The notes beneath the pieces were generated by a model, which ran no database searches, was not told the origin of the DNA, and worked only from the letters and a program-made list of their open reading frames with translations. A DNA stretch of 64,000 nt from Phytophthora colocasiae (taxonomy: Eukaryota; Oomycota; Peronosporomycetes; Peronosporales; Peronosporaceae), in NCBI GenBank assembly GCA_018806915.1, contig JAGKQI010000026.1:124001-188000 (forward strand). Reading direction: 5' to 3'. Position numbers and translations under genes: made by a program. Each line of letters begins with the position of its first letter. Within the stretch, counting starts at the first letter, position 1. This document shows positions 1 through 9,766 of this stretch, piece by piece.

Positions 1-1007
1 TTGGAAATAGGTTTGCAGCCTGTTGGTGGATGTATGCGGCGGATCCATGGCACGGGGCTGATCACGCGAGGTGTCCCGCGTTCGGGCTGGCTTGATCTCC
101 GGGACATCCGTCGGCATACGGGCTGCCAGCATCGCAGCACCTGTAGGCCCGAGCGCCATACGTCGGGGTTCAGACGGACTGTCGGATCCTGCCTCCAGAC
201 TCGCCGAGGCGTATCAAGAGGATCCAGTCTGATACTCTGGGACTGCGCCTAGCTTGGACACCAGATCCCGGGTCGCTCGTCGTTCACCAACGAGGGGCTT
301 CAGTCGGTCGAATAATGAAGCCGCTGCGATACGGATCCTGTCGTGGTCCAAGCGGAAAAGTGAGTCCCCATCGAAAGCTCCTGCCGCGAAACCAGCTTCC
401 TCTAACAGGCGGAGGAGGTCCAAGGCTGTTCGTAGACTGCGCCGGCGCCGTGATCGGGCCGGTGAGGGATCCAACCAACTGGGGTTGTAGGATCCTCATC
501 ACAGGGTCTTCTCGGAGGAAGTCCTCGAGCGCGATCCGGCGATACGAATCCTCCAGCTGGGTCGACGACCACTCCGATTTCACCACCGGCTTCTCGTCGA
601 CATCAGATCCTGGTGCCCTCAGCTTCTTCCGCGCAGTCTTCATTCTTCTTCGACGTTTTACCACCTGAGATCTGCGCGGGGGTGGTGGTGGTGGATGAAG
701 ATCCAACAGCTTTCGCTGATGAATTCACCCGGCGGATCAGAACTCGCGTTCCGATCCGCGGGGGTCCCCGAAGGGACCTGGGGAGGAGGGGGAGGTTTTT
801 CTTCCGAGTCTGTTGCCAGACTCGCCTCCTTCCTGTCGGCAGAGCTCCTCCCAGGGCTCCGCCGATCCGTGGATATAGCGTTCAGCGGTGCTGACGGCGA
901 TCCAACGACCGTCGGCACTTCTTCTCCCGGTTCTTCCTTCACTTGTACAGTCTCTTCGGACTCACGGTGATATCCGCCGTCCCCAAAGATCCGGGCACGC
1001 GCACCAT
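1..1007 (-). pseudogene. Family A gag, 5' part, frameshifted
   Basis: The ATG (complement of 1005-1007) sits one base from the LTR end, and the predicted protein starts MVRVPGS as in every A and B copy. A one-base loss in a T run near 985, relative to the intact family A start at 23472, puts the next block (GDGGYHRESEETVQ, acidic, PEST-like) in another frame. Further shifts near 710 and 480 break it again. Recognisable blocks (ARKKLRAPGSDVDEK, EDFLREDPVMRIL) match 23800-24000. The capsid and zinc-knuckle parts lie outside the window. It is a decayed Gag, not translatable as it stands. Confidence 0.8.
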
Positions 1008-2349
1008 TGTGGTGTAGTGGATCCGCTGGAATGAGCAGGGATCCAACGTTCACACACGGCGCCCAGACACTGACTAACGGAGGGGGTACTCCGATAACCG
1101 TGGGGGTTGCTGAGGCTCACCTTGTGTACCCGTCAGTGGGCGGGATCTGCTCTCTCAGGAACGGGAGACTGTACACAGGCGTGAGGGCTTGAACGTCCTT
1201 GGCGGGACTTGGGAGGTTGGACTTGCGTGGGTATTCCTGCACACGGGTCCTGGTTGGGGGGATCTTGGTCTTGGACTCGAAGATCTTGTGGATCCTTGGA
1301 TCCGGAGTTGCCTTGGTGGGTGTGGGGTCCTTTTCCTTTCCTTTACTGTCTTGCTTGCCGCCTCCTGTAGCGGTTGGTCTTGAGGGTGTTGAGAGGTCGA
1401 GGGATCCTGCGGTTAAGCAATCAACACCGTTGGATCCGGGGTCTTCACTAGCGTAAGGTAAGCCGGCCAAATCGGGGATCCGGTCTTAGCTGTAGCTAGG
1501 TATGCGAAGAAACTTGCAGGAAGACTAAGGGGAGGCCAATACACTATCCTCTTCCCTTGACTTAAGTCCCGAAGAAAACCACTTGCGCACTAGAAGGTAA
1601 ATTCGACTCTCTGATTTATGGTTATCCAGTTCCTCATCCTGTACCCTATCTTGCCCATCGCAAATCTCTATCTTAGATCATGCTGGCTCTCCTGCAACTT
1701 CTCCACTATGTCGATGTCTTGGATCTTGAGGATCCGAGTTCGGATCCGAGGATCCAGCTTCAGGATCCAAGGATCCGACTTCAGGATCCGAGGATCCTGG
1801 ATCTGGATCCGAGGATCCTGGATCTGGATCTCTGGATCTTGGATCTTGGGGATCCGGCTTCAGGATCCGAGGATCTTGGATCTGGATCTCGGGATCTTGG
1901 ATCTTGGGGATCCGGCTTCGGGATCCGAGGATCTTGGATCTGGATCTCGGGATCTGGGGGTTCGAAGGATCCGCACTTAGGACCGCGGGATCTGCACTTA
2001 AGACTGCCGGATCTGCACTTAAGACCGCCGGATCCGCACTTAAGGACTGCCGGATCCGCACTAAAGACTGCCGGATCCGCACTTAAGGACTGCCGGATCC
2101 GCACTTAGGACTGCCGGATCCGCACTTAAGGATTGCCGGATCCGCACTTAGGATCACCGGATCCGCACTTAGAACTGTGGGATCCGAACGTAGGTAAGCT
2201 AGGCCAAGTGGGTCCTAACTTAGGGTCCGCCCTAGAATAGGTATCCAGTTCCAGGGACCTGTCCTTATCGTAGCACCACTGTCGCACGTCACCCATCATC
2301 GTGGTCGTTCTGCGTCGTATCCGGTTTGATTTGAATCCACTTTACCACA
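1008..2349 (-). repeat. Family A LTR (5' LTR of remnant)
   Basis: Begins TGTGGTGTAGTGG and ends TACCACA (read on plus). The end opposite gag carries the family-specific block beside CCACTT. The LTR holds the GGATCC minisatellite at 1730-2195. A second copy of the last 16 bases (2350-2365, ending CACCACA) follows directly, so the true outer end is either 2349 or 2365. Confidence 0.85.
1730..2195. repeat. GGATCC minisatellite in family A LTR
   Basis: Two blocks. At 1730-1965 irregular units are built from GGATCC, GGATCTTGGATCTGG and similar. At 1966-2195 there are 20-21-base units containing GGATCC and ACTTAGGAC or ACTTAAGAC. Long frames across it on both strands are repeat artefacts. Confidence 0.9.
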
Positions 2350-2364
2350 AATCCACTTCACCAC

Positions 2365-3792
2365 AAGACCTCGCGGGCGGAGCCTCCCCCGACCGATCAC
2401 GACGCGGCCCCACCTGATGTTCCCGCTGGAGACCAACCCGGTGGCCAGGCCCAGGCGACCGAGCTCGAAGAAAAGCACGAGGAAGGCCCAGACCCCTTCG
2501 ATCTGGGTCCTGAACCCGCGATCCCGACTGGGCCGGATGCGGAGGAAGCAGATCGCACCCAGGCCACCTCGCAAGTGACCGTGGAAGCACCTTCCCCGAA
2601 GAAGGGTGGCTCGGATCGGTCCAAACGTAAACCCGATCCGGAGCATGACGATGACGCGGAGGATTCTGGCGCTGGATCCGACGACGCTCTTCGGGCTACG
2701 ATACTCCGATCGCTGTCGTGGCACCGCCGGCATGGAAATCCCCCTCCAGCATCCGGTGATCAAGGGGGGCCTGCTCCATCGACGCCTCCGGCGCAGCCGA
2801 CACCTCCGGGCGGCAGTTCCCCACAGACTCCGATCACTTCTCCTCAGGGGTCCCCGAGGGGTAGTCCAGCTGGCGGGAGCCCTCCCGGTGGGGGATCTCC
2901 GGGTGGCGGCTCTCCCGGCGGCTCGCCGCGCCCCCAGCTGCACCCTCCTCTGTTCGCGATCAGCTCGTCTATTCCCGGGTATGCGAACGTCCGGCAGTTT
3001 GCGGCTGGTGATGTCTTCCCGTGGGATCCGATGTTCGTCGGAACTTTGGCGATCGTCGGTATGATCCTCTCCACATTGTCCAAGAGGCTACTGCTACCTC
3101 CCGGGTTCCTTTACCCAGCGAGATCACCAGCTAATCGCCCTTCCCGAGCTGGGGTCGGTTGGTTGGTTAGCCTGATCACTGGGCCCAACGTGCAGGCCCT
3201 ACTTGCTACCCGACCTTGGGAGGTGCTCCGCAACCGACCGGCCCCCCTCACCTTCGATCTCGGTCTACATCGTCGTTCTGGGACTCTGCTGGGGCAGATC
3301 GCGGATGCCTACGCCGCCTTCGAGTCAGATCACCTGCAGGCCTACTGGGAATCGACCCATTATCTCGAGATCACGAAGGCGATGTATGAAGCTGATCCTG
3401 ATCTCCGTCGGTATTACCTCGAGCGTCGGCAACGGCGTAGCCGTACCGGAGAACGTTGGCGGCTGCTGTTGGGACGATTCCTGCCCATGATGCGGGCGAT
3501 GTGGGCGGACATCGATCTTCTGCTCGATCCCTACTTCCTGCACTTCCCTACTATCCGTGATCGGGTATACTGGTACCCCGGATCGGCCTCCCGAATGGCT
3601 AACCTGGCCCAGCCGACTCTGAACCGACCGGAGCCCACCGATCTGATCTCTGCGTTGGCAGAATGCGATCAGGAGGACCTTTGGCGCAACCATTACCGCG
3701 ATCGGCCGGCAGATCACCCGTCCCGGCAGATCCCACGGCTCGAAAACAAGTTTAACCCGCCTGCTCCACCTACACCTCCTGGGACTCCCTGA
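2365..3792 (+). pseudogene. Antisense gene of family B, exon 2, 5'-truncated
   Basis: Open frame of about 475 codons, convergent with pol and cut at its 5' end by the family A junction. The first in-frame ATG is at 2575. It parallels exon 2 of the full antisense gene at 51092-52731 with a handful of differences. N-terminal half: acidic and Pro/Gly/Ser-rich low complexity (SPGGGSPGGS type repeats, 2820-2935). C-terminal half: a compact domain of about 270 residues with conserved motifs (FESDHLQAYWESTH, YWYPG, CDQEDLWRNHYRDRP). I recognise no known family. Family A codes a related domain at 33845-35542, which argues for a real protein. Confidence 0.7.
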
Positions 3793-4166
3793 TCTCGCGA
3801 TCTCGACCAGTCCGGAGGTGATCAGCCGAGCCTGGAGTCGGTCAGCACGCTTACATATTCTCTATCACGATCCGGTACTTCGCCACGCGATCCCGACTCC
3901 AGCCTAGCCTCTTTTCAATTCCACGTAATCTTTCCAGCTTCAGAAATCAGCGTTCTTCTCCATACTTACTCCACAGTTTCGATCCCACTTAGCATCCTCG
4001 AAATCTCCATATCTTCCTTCCGATCACTCCGGTTTCACATGCATATACAAGAAAAATATAAAATCTCCACGAAAAACATAAAATCTCCACATCCGATCCA
4101 GATAGACATCCAGATCAGCATCCGCGATCTCGGCGTTGTGACCCGTTCACGTCGCCTTCTCTGCGT
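3793..4166. other. Convergent spacer between antisense gene and pol
   Basis: 374 bases with no gene, lying between the 3' ends of the two opposed genes. It contains a local AT-rich direct repeat (ATAAAATCTCCAC twice, 4055-4090) that stands out from the GC-rich surroundings and is kept in all three B copies (52995-53028; reverse at 43555-43610). A role as a two-way 3'-end or polyadenylation region is inference. Confidence 0.5.
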
Positions 4167-7100
4167 CTACACCTCTTCGTGCGACTGCATCACGCCAAAC
4201 CGATTTCGGTTAGCATGATCACGTAGGAACGCGCTCAGTATGGCTCCACAGTTAAGATCAGCTTCGTCGACCCAAGTTGGTTCATCATAACCGACCCAGT
4301 GCACCAGGAATTCACGATAGATCCGGCCGTAGCGAGTCCGTTTCCCACTTCGCATGTCCGAGATCCGTTCGACCTCGTACTCGTCGGCATCCAGATCTGG
4401 GACCCAACTGTCCTCCGGAAGGAGGATCTCATCGAAATCTAGCCGATCTGCTTCATCCACAGTCAACTCGATCCGCGGTCGATCCGGAAAATTCCGCACC
4501 AGCTTTAGCTTAGAAACATGGACCACTGGGAAGATATGGTAATCAGATCCCGCGATCTCCAGCTTGATCGTGAATTCGTTGAGCTTCTCTGCAACACGGA
4601 ACGGGCCGTGCCAAAGGTGAGCGAGTTTACGTGCATACCCTTCCTTCACACGATCTAGGTATAGCCAAACTCGTGATCCAGCTTCGATCTGATGCGGATC
4701 GACATCCTCATTGTGCCGATCGGCTCGATCTGCAATCGCCTCTCGTAGTCTAGCGTTGACCTGTTCTCGCGACTGCTGGTAGTATCTCTGAACCCGATAT
4801 CTCCACCGTCTTGGATCGCGATCGTGGCGTCTGGTCGATCCGATCGGGATCGTTGCCTCCAACGTCGATCTCGGATCCCATCCATGTACCAGGTAATGAG
4901 GGGTATGTCCCCGAACCCGATCGTGAGCCGTGTTAATGGCGAACGTCAGTCTCTCCGCGTATTCATCCCAGTCCTTCTGATCGAGATCTTGAACATACAT
5001 CTTGATCGCCCTAGTCGCCGTTTGCACCATCCGTTCCGCAGTCCCGTTGGCTTGTGGCCGGTAGGCCATCGTCGCCCGTTGTCGCTGTCCCAGGATCTTA
5101 TTGAACGATCTGAAGAAGTCGGACATGAAACCCGGTTCTCGATCGTGCCTGATCATCTCGCTAGCACCAAATCTGCGGAACACGCATTCTTCATAAGATT
5201 CCGCGACGGTCTGGGCCGATCGGGAGGAACTGGCCTTTGCGATCACATATCCCGTGAACAGATCGACCCAGATCAGTAGTTCGGTGTTGCCTTTGTTGGA
5301 TCTGGGCAGAGAAGGTATGTGATCCATCGCTATGATCTGGAATGGGTATGTCGCCTGCAGATTCCCCGGCGACTCGCCCCGGATCGTGGGTCTCCCCTTC
5401 CCGGTCTCACAATCTACACACTCGCCTACGTATCGCTGCACGCTCCGATATAATCCCCTCCAGTGGAAATGATCTCGGATCCGCTGATAAGTGCGTCCGA
5501 TCCCCTGATGTCCTCCTTCCAGAGTCGTGTGATAATGGTGGAGGTCATCCTGCTGTAGGGTTTCGGGGACTACAAGTCTCATCAGGCGATCGCGATCACC
5601 ACTTGATCTCGGCCCTGGTGGGCAGTAAAACAGCAGATCTTGTTCATCTACCTCATACTCGGAGGCGATCTTGGCGTAGGATCCGGATTCGGCTCGAGTA
5701 AGATCCGCGATCTGCCCAGCCAAGTACTTCTTTAGTCCTGCGATCCAGACCTCCTCGTCCTGGGCTCGCCTGATCCGATCAACCCGCATCTCCCGGATCA
5801 GTTCCTCTCGCAAGACAGCGGCGCCAGGTCGCGCTCGGGCTGCACGCGTGGCTACTGCCGACACTTGCACAGATCGATCTTCAACTCGAGGGATCAACAC
5901 CTCATTAAGCCGATTCAGGGTGATCAGATCGCATCGATCTGCCTCATCGTGGACTTCGATCCCGCCTCCTCGCTGCAGCGCGGCACTCGCCAAGCTATCT
6001 GCGCTCCCATTCCAGTCTCTCTTCACATGGACCAGCTCATGATCCCCCCAATTTCGCAAGTGATCTAGCACCTTCTGCTTCAGTAACGTCAATCCTGGCG
6101 CCTTGCAGTCGATCTCGCCCCGGACTTGTCGGATCACCAGATTCGAATCGCCACAAACAACCAAACGGCGGCGTTCTAACTGTGCGATCATGCCAAGACC
6201 TAGCAAGAGTCCACGGTATTCCGCTTCATTGACAGTAAGGCTTTCAGCATAATCCGATCTAGCCTTGATCACTTTCCACTCTGGCAAACTCCACACGATC
6301 GCGCTGAAAGTGCCCCCTCCTCGTTTCACGCGTGCCGATCCGTCGAAACTTATAACCCACAGCTCCTCATCTGGGTCTACGGTGGGGATCGGCATCTGGA
6401 TCCGACGTTTTGGTTCCTTTCGAGGCGCGATCGCGATCAGGGCTTCATCGATCTCCGATCTGGGCGTTATGTTAGCTGCGTTTGCCCCCAGTATTTCGTC
6501 CTCTCCCTTCGTACACTTCGTGATCTCGAGTGTCCACGGGGACAGAAGAGCAGACCATTGTCCCAGACGTCCTTGGAGGCCGGCAGACTTGAACAGCCAG
6601 GCAAGCGTGGAGTGTCTGGTTAGGACCTTGATCCGACGTCCCACCAACAAGGTGTAGTGTAGATCCAAGATTCGAAGTAGAGCCAACACCTCCTTTTCGG
6701 CAACATTATAATTCAGCTCGTTGGTCTTCAAGGTTCGGCTGGCAAACGCGACTGGGTGGTAGATCTGGTCGTGTTCCTGCATTAGTGCGGCGGAAATCGC
6801 CCAGTCACTAGCGTACACGATCACCACGGGTAACCTCGTCGTGTCGAAGTGACGAAGGATCGGGGTCGACGCGATCTTGGTCTTCAAGGCTGTAAACGCC
6901 CTGTATGCCCTACCCCACCTCTCGTCACCAGTCTTTAGGCCCAGGTTGGCTCCGATCTCGCTTGAACAGGGTGAAGACATCGCCCCCAAGTCAGGATCTG
7001 GTGTACTATCGCGTCTTTGAGTCGGGATATCTAGTGATCTATCCCGATCCGACTTAAGCGCGACGGGATCTTGAGTGATCAGGTCCATGCTATCCATGAT

Positions 7101-9041
7101 CTTTCGCAGATCTGGTCGCTTCTTCAGTTCTGCGAACTCCACCTCACGTAGTTCATATAGGACCGATGCATAGATCGCATAATCCTCGATGAACCGACTA
7201 TAGTAATTCAAACTTCCAAGGAACGATTGCATAGATCGGAGTGATCCAGGGAATGGTAGATCCGTCAGAGACTTCAGGTCTTTCGGGTTTGCTTCCAATC
7301 CATCGATCGACACTTTGTGTCCGAGATATTCCACCTTATCCATGCCCCAGAAGCTCTTTGCCACACTGATCGAGAGATTCCACTTATCACAGGCCTCCAA
7401 TAGGTCTTCCACCCGATCGCACATTTGATCCCATGATCCAGCCGTGATCAGGATATCGTCGATGTATGATCTCCGTCCTAGCACCGACGGGCGACCGGGA
7501 TCTTCCGGGATTCCTGACTCGAACACATCCGCAGCGCCTTCCACATCTCCGGACTGGGAGATCTTCAAAAATCCATATAGGGCATTGTCCACAAGGCGTT
7601 GATAGATCCGAGGGGCGTTCTTCAGCCCGAACGGCATGCGATTCCACTCGAAAAGACCAAATGGAGTGATGAAAGCCGAGATCGCGCGAGCTCGATCGGT
7701 CATTGATACGACCCAGAATCCACTCGCCATGTCTAATGAACAATACCAAAGAACCTTGTCAAGATCTTTTAGCAGGTCACTGATCAGGGGCATCGGGTAG
7801 ATCATCAGCCTTGTGAGACCGTTCACCAACCGATAATCGATACATAGTCGGATGTCTACACCGTTCTTCTTGATGATCACCACGATCGGAGATGCCCATG
7901 GCGATGTCGATGGCCGAATGATCTTGGCAGCTAGGAGTCCTTTGATAAGATCTGATACTTTCTCGCGAAACTGTGGCGCCACCTTTCGGACTCGTTGTGC
8001 GATCGGCTTTGCATCACCCACGTCGATATCGCATATAACACCCTTGGCCGCTGGAGGAAGTGCGTTTCCCTTTCCGATCAGGAGATGTCGCTTCTTCCAA
8101 ATAATCTGTCGAAGTTTCTCGATCTCCTCCGGGGTAGCCGATCCCGGATTCCCTACTTGCAGATCTTCAATCCTGACTTCTTCGGTGGTGGAGATCTGGA
8201 TCTCTGGTACTACTGCGAGATTATCGGCTAGATCTTCGGCCGAAAAATCGCCACTTTCGTGTAAGTGGGTCTGATCGGCGTTCTCGATCCCTTCAGGAGA
8301 TGTCGGATCCGGTTCATCCGTTGATTGATCACGCAGCCTATCGTCCTTGGCTGTCAAGATCGGGGTGTCTTTAACCATGGGGACGGCATCGGCGTCGGAT
8401 TCATGTTTGATCTCGATTTGAAAATCTGGTTTTTCTGTTTTTTCCTCGATCTCTTCTTCGCATGTCCGATCTGTCCGATCTGGGGCCTGATCTGGCAAGC
8501 TCTCATTCGTCTCAGTCTCACCGCCCCCAGCTTCGCCACTCGGGGTCTTGTCGGAACTGATCGTAATCGGTGGGGTATCCATGGGATCCGGTTGGGGATC
8601 GATGAATGCGACCTTGACTTCGGCTGTATCGGTTGGTGATCGCGGTTCCAGTGTCGATATTGGTGCAGGATCAGGGTCGGTCCTGGTTGCCCCACCTCGG
8701 CGGAGTATGGATCGCGGCGTAACGTAGGTCGGCCGTTCGACCGACGGTAAGGGGATCTCCACGGATTCCTGAGGTTCTGGTCTTGCGTCCACAGTCGCTT
8801 CTAGAGCTAGATTCTGCCACTCCATGTAACGTCGGGATCCGATCGACACAAACCCGGGGAATCGAGGCACTTTTTCCTGATCAAGTACCATTCCAACATG
8901 TAATCTGTGATCCAGTCGTAAAATCTTCTCGCTCAAATTCGTGATCACTAAGTACCGAGTTCGGCCGGGTCCATTCACCACTGTAGGTACCCATTGGTCG
9001 CCTCTGGTCACCCACAATTTCTCTGTCGCCGATAATCTCAC
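4167..9041 (-). CDS. pol: Pol: RT, two RNases H, integrase, chromodomain (B copy 1)
   Basis: An uninterrupted 1624-codon frame. Approximate residues: protease-RT linker 1-310, acidic and low complexity from 110; reverse transcriptase 315-600 with YIDD at 526-529; resident RNase H 735-860, in which the usual TDH is TRH (LTRHSTLAWL), so a catalytic Asp is absent; second RNase H 893-1025 with FDGSARV, NEAEYRGLLLG, GDSNLVI and SADSLASAAL giving a D-E-D-D set; integrase zinc finger 1168-1215 (HHYH...CVDC); integrase core with D1240, D1300 and E1339 (NGTAERM); chromodomain about 1530-1610 (YEVERISDMR, HWVGYDEPTWV). It copies element RNA and inserts the DNA; the chromodomain would guide insertion to chromatin. 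Normally this is the tail of Gag-Pro-Pol, but a one-base loss near 9066 separates it from the protease here, so the ATG at 9041 is not the natural start. Confidence 0.9.
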   Translation of the reverse strand: MRLSATEKLWVTRGDQWVPTVVNGPGRTRYLVITNLSEKILRLDHRLHVGMVLDQEKVPRFPGFVSIGSRRYMEWQNLALEATVDARPEPQESVEIPLPSVERPTYVTPRSILRRGGATRTDPDPAPISTLEPRSPTDTAEVKVAFIDPQPDPMDTPPITISSDKTPSGEAGGGETETNESLPDQAPDRTDRTCEEEIEEKTEKPDFQIEIKHESDADAVPMVKDTPILTAKDDRLRDQSTDEPDPTSPEGIENADQTHLHESGDFSAEDLADNLAVVPEIQISTTEEVRIEDLQVGNPGSATPEEIEKLRQIIWKKRHLLIGKGNALPPAAKGVICDIDVGDAKPIAQRVRKVAPQFREKVSDLIKGLLAAKIIRPSTSPWASPIVVIIKKNGVDIRLCIDYRLVNGLTRLMIYPMPLISDLLKDLDKVLWYCSLDMASGFWVVSMTDRARAISAFITPFGLFEWNRMPFGLKNAPRIYQRLVDNALYGFLKISQSGDVEGAADVFESGIPEDPGRPSVLGRRSYIDDILITAGSWDQMCDRVEDLLEACDKWNLSISVAKSFWGMDKVEYLGHKVSIDGLEANPKDLKSLTDLPFPGSLRSMQSFLGSLNYYSRFIEDYAIYASVLYELREVEFAELKKRPDLRKIMDSMDLITQDPVALKSDRDRSLDIPTQRRDSTPDPDLGAMSSPCSSEIGANLGLKTGDERWGRAYRAFTALKTKIASTPILRHFDTTRLPVVIVYASDWAISAALMQEHDQIYHPVAFASRTLKTNELNYNVAEKEVLALLRILDLHYTLLVGRRIKVLTRHSTLAWLFKSAGLQGRLGQWSALLSPWTLEITKCTKGEDEILGANAANITPRSEIDEALIAIAPRKEPKRRIQMPIPTVDPDEELWVISFDGSARVKRGGGTFSAIVWSLPEWKVIKARSDYAESLTVNEAEYRGLLLGLGMIAQLERRRLVVCGDSNLVIRQVRGEIDCKAPGLTLLKQKVLDHLRNWGDHELVHVKRDWNGSADSLASAALQRGGGIEVHDEADRCDLITLNRLNEVLIPRVEDRSVQVSAVATRAARARPGAAVLREELIREMRVDRIRRAQDEEVWIAGLKKYLAGQIADLTRAESGSYAKIASEYEVDEQDLLFYCPPGPRSSGDRDRLMRLVVPETLQQDDLHHYHTTLEGGHQGIGRTYQRIRDHFHWRGLYRSVQRYVGECVDCETGKGRPTIRGESPGNLQATYPFQIIAMDHIPSLPRSNKGNTELLIWVDLFTGYVIAKASSSRSAQTVAESYEECVFRRFGASEMIRHDREPGFMSDFFRSFNKILGQRQRATMAYRPQANGTAERMVQTATRAIKMYVQDLDQKDWDEYAERLTFAINTAHDRVRGHTPHYLVHGWDPRSTLEATIPIGSTRRHDRDPRRWRYRVQRYYQQSREQVNARLREAIADRADRHNEDVDPHQIEAGSRVWLYLDRVKEGYARKLAHLWHGPFRVAEKLNEFTIKLEIAGSDYHIFPVVHVSKLKLVRNFPDRPRIELTVDEADRLDFDEILLPEDSWVPDLDADEYEVERISDMRSGKRTRYGRIYREFLVHWVGYDEPTWVDEADLNCGAILSAFLRDHANRNRFGVMQSHEEV

Positions 9042-9756
9042 TCTCGATGCGATCTCTTCAGATCCCCAACTGGGATATGTAGATCTTCCTCCAATTTTAC
9101 CGATCTCACCTTCTCCCCGTATAATCTCTTGCGACCACTAAGTGGGATCCCCACTTCATTAGGTAAGCACATCGATCCCTTTGCAAGATCCATCCGGACC
9201 CCAGCCGGGATCATGAAATCCATACCCAGGATCGCATCTTGCCCGGATAGGTCCCCGATCCAAATATCGAAAAAGTAGACCAGGTATCCCGCAAGCGTGA
9301 TCTTGATCCTCGTTCTTCCCTCGGTGGTGTACACATTATCACCGATCCCAACACACTCCTGTCTCTGACTAGTGTCAAAGTGGCACCCAACCTTACGAGC
9401 AAAGGTGGTATCCAAGATGGATACCTCGGCGCCAGTGTCCAGGAGCAAGATCGCTCTTTCGTGATTGATCTTGCCTGAGATCTTGGCTTGGCGGAACCAT
9501 TTTCCTGGTGCGTGGTATTTCCAGTACCCCCTGGATTCTCCTTCCTTGAGATCCAGAGCCACTTCCGCACCAGATCGAGAGAACTCATCGATCCGGGGAA
9601 GACTCGCGATCTTAGCAGTATACGAATGCAACTTACATGTATTACCGCGCAGATCCGAATTCTCCCTATCTTGATCTCTCGATTACTTGTTCACATATGC
9701 ATAGATGCAGTACTCAGAACGCTCGGCTCGTACCGGTTTTCAAACCGGCGAGCGTC
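9038..9756 (-). pseudogene. pro: Aspartic protease part of Gag-Pol (B copy 1)
   Basis: Retroviral-type aspartic protease that would cleave Gag-Pol. The active site LLDTGAEVS lies in the frame 9631-9038, with the flap-side block AILGMDFMIPAG downstream. It lies in the -1 frame relative to gag and should be reached by frameshifting at 9760-9766. In this copy the -1 frame carries a TGA inside the hairpin (about 9736) and a TAA near 9685, where copy 2 reads TGG and AAA, and it ends early after the one-base loss near 9066. The fusion product is therefore blocked at three places. Catalytic residues themselves are intact. Confidence 0.8.
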
Positions 9757-9766
9757 CTAGTTTAAC
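9718..9766 (-). promoter_or_regulatory. -1 frameshift site and hairpin (B copy 1)
   Basis: The end of gag reads ATG TTA AAC TAG. GTTAAAC (9766-9760) is a slip heptamer in the correct phase, and pol is in the -1 frame. Directly downstream lies a strong hairpin: arms ACGCTCG/CGAGCGT outside and CCGGTTT/AAACCGG-type inside. GUUAAAC is the heptamer I recall from equine arteritis virus. The same arrangement occurs in A and in the other B copies. Confidence 0.75.

Larger units (their letters stand above)
1..2349 (-). mobile_element. Family A Gypsy element, 5' end remnant
   Basis: Minus-strand 5' LTR (1008-2349) followed by the start of gag (1007 downward), continuing off the left edge. It matches the complete family A element at 14257-38593 in LTR ends, minisatellite and Gag N-terminus. 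It abuts family B antisense-gene sequence at 2365, so it appears to have entered B copy 1 or recombined with it. Whether it is complete cannot be seen. Confidence 0.85.

Noticed and set aside
1678..2108. Long frames on both strands with Asp-Pro or Gly-Ser repeats
   Set aside because: Products of the GGATCC minisatellite, open on several frames because units are near multiples of three. The same applies to 22242-22798, 33272-33900 and 37141-37815.
5342..5701. Plus-strand frames opposite pol in B (also 4824-5279, 7852-8274, 54278-54637)
   Set aside because: Shadows of the strongly coding minus-strand pol; no independent motif, and they repeat only because pol is conserved.
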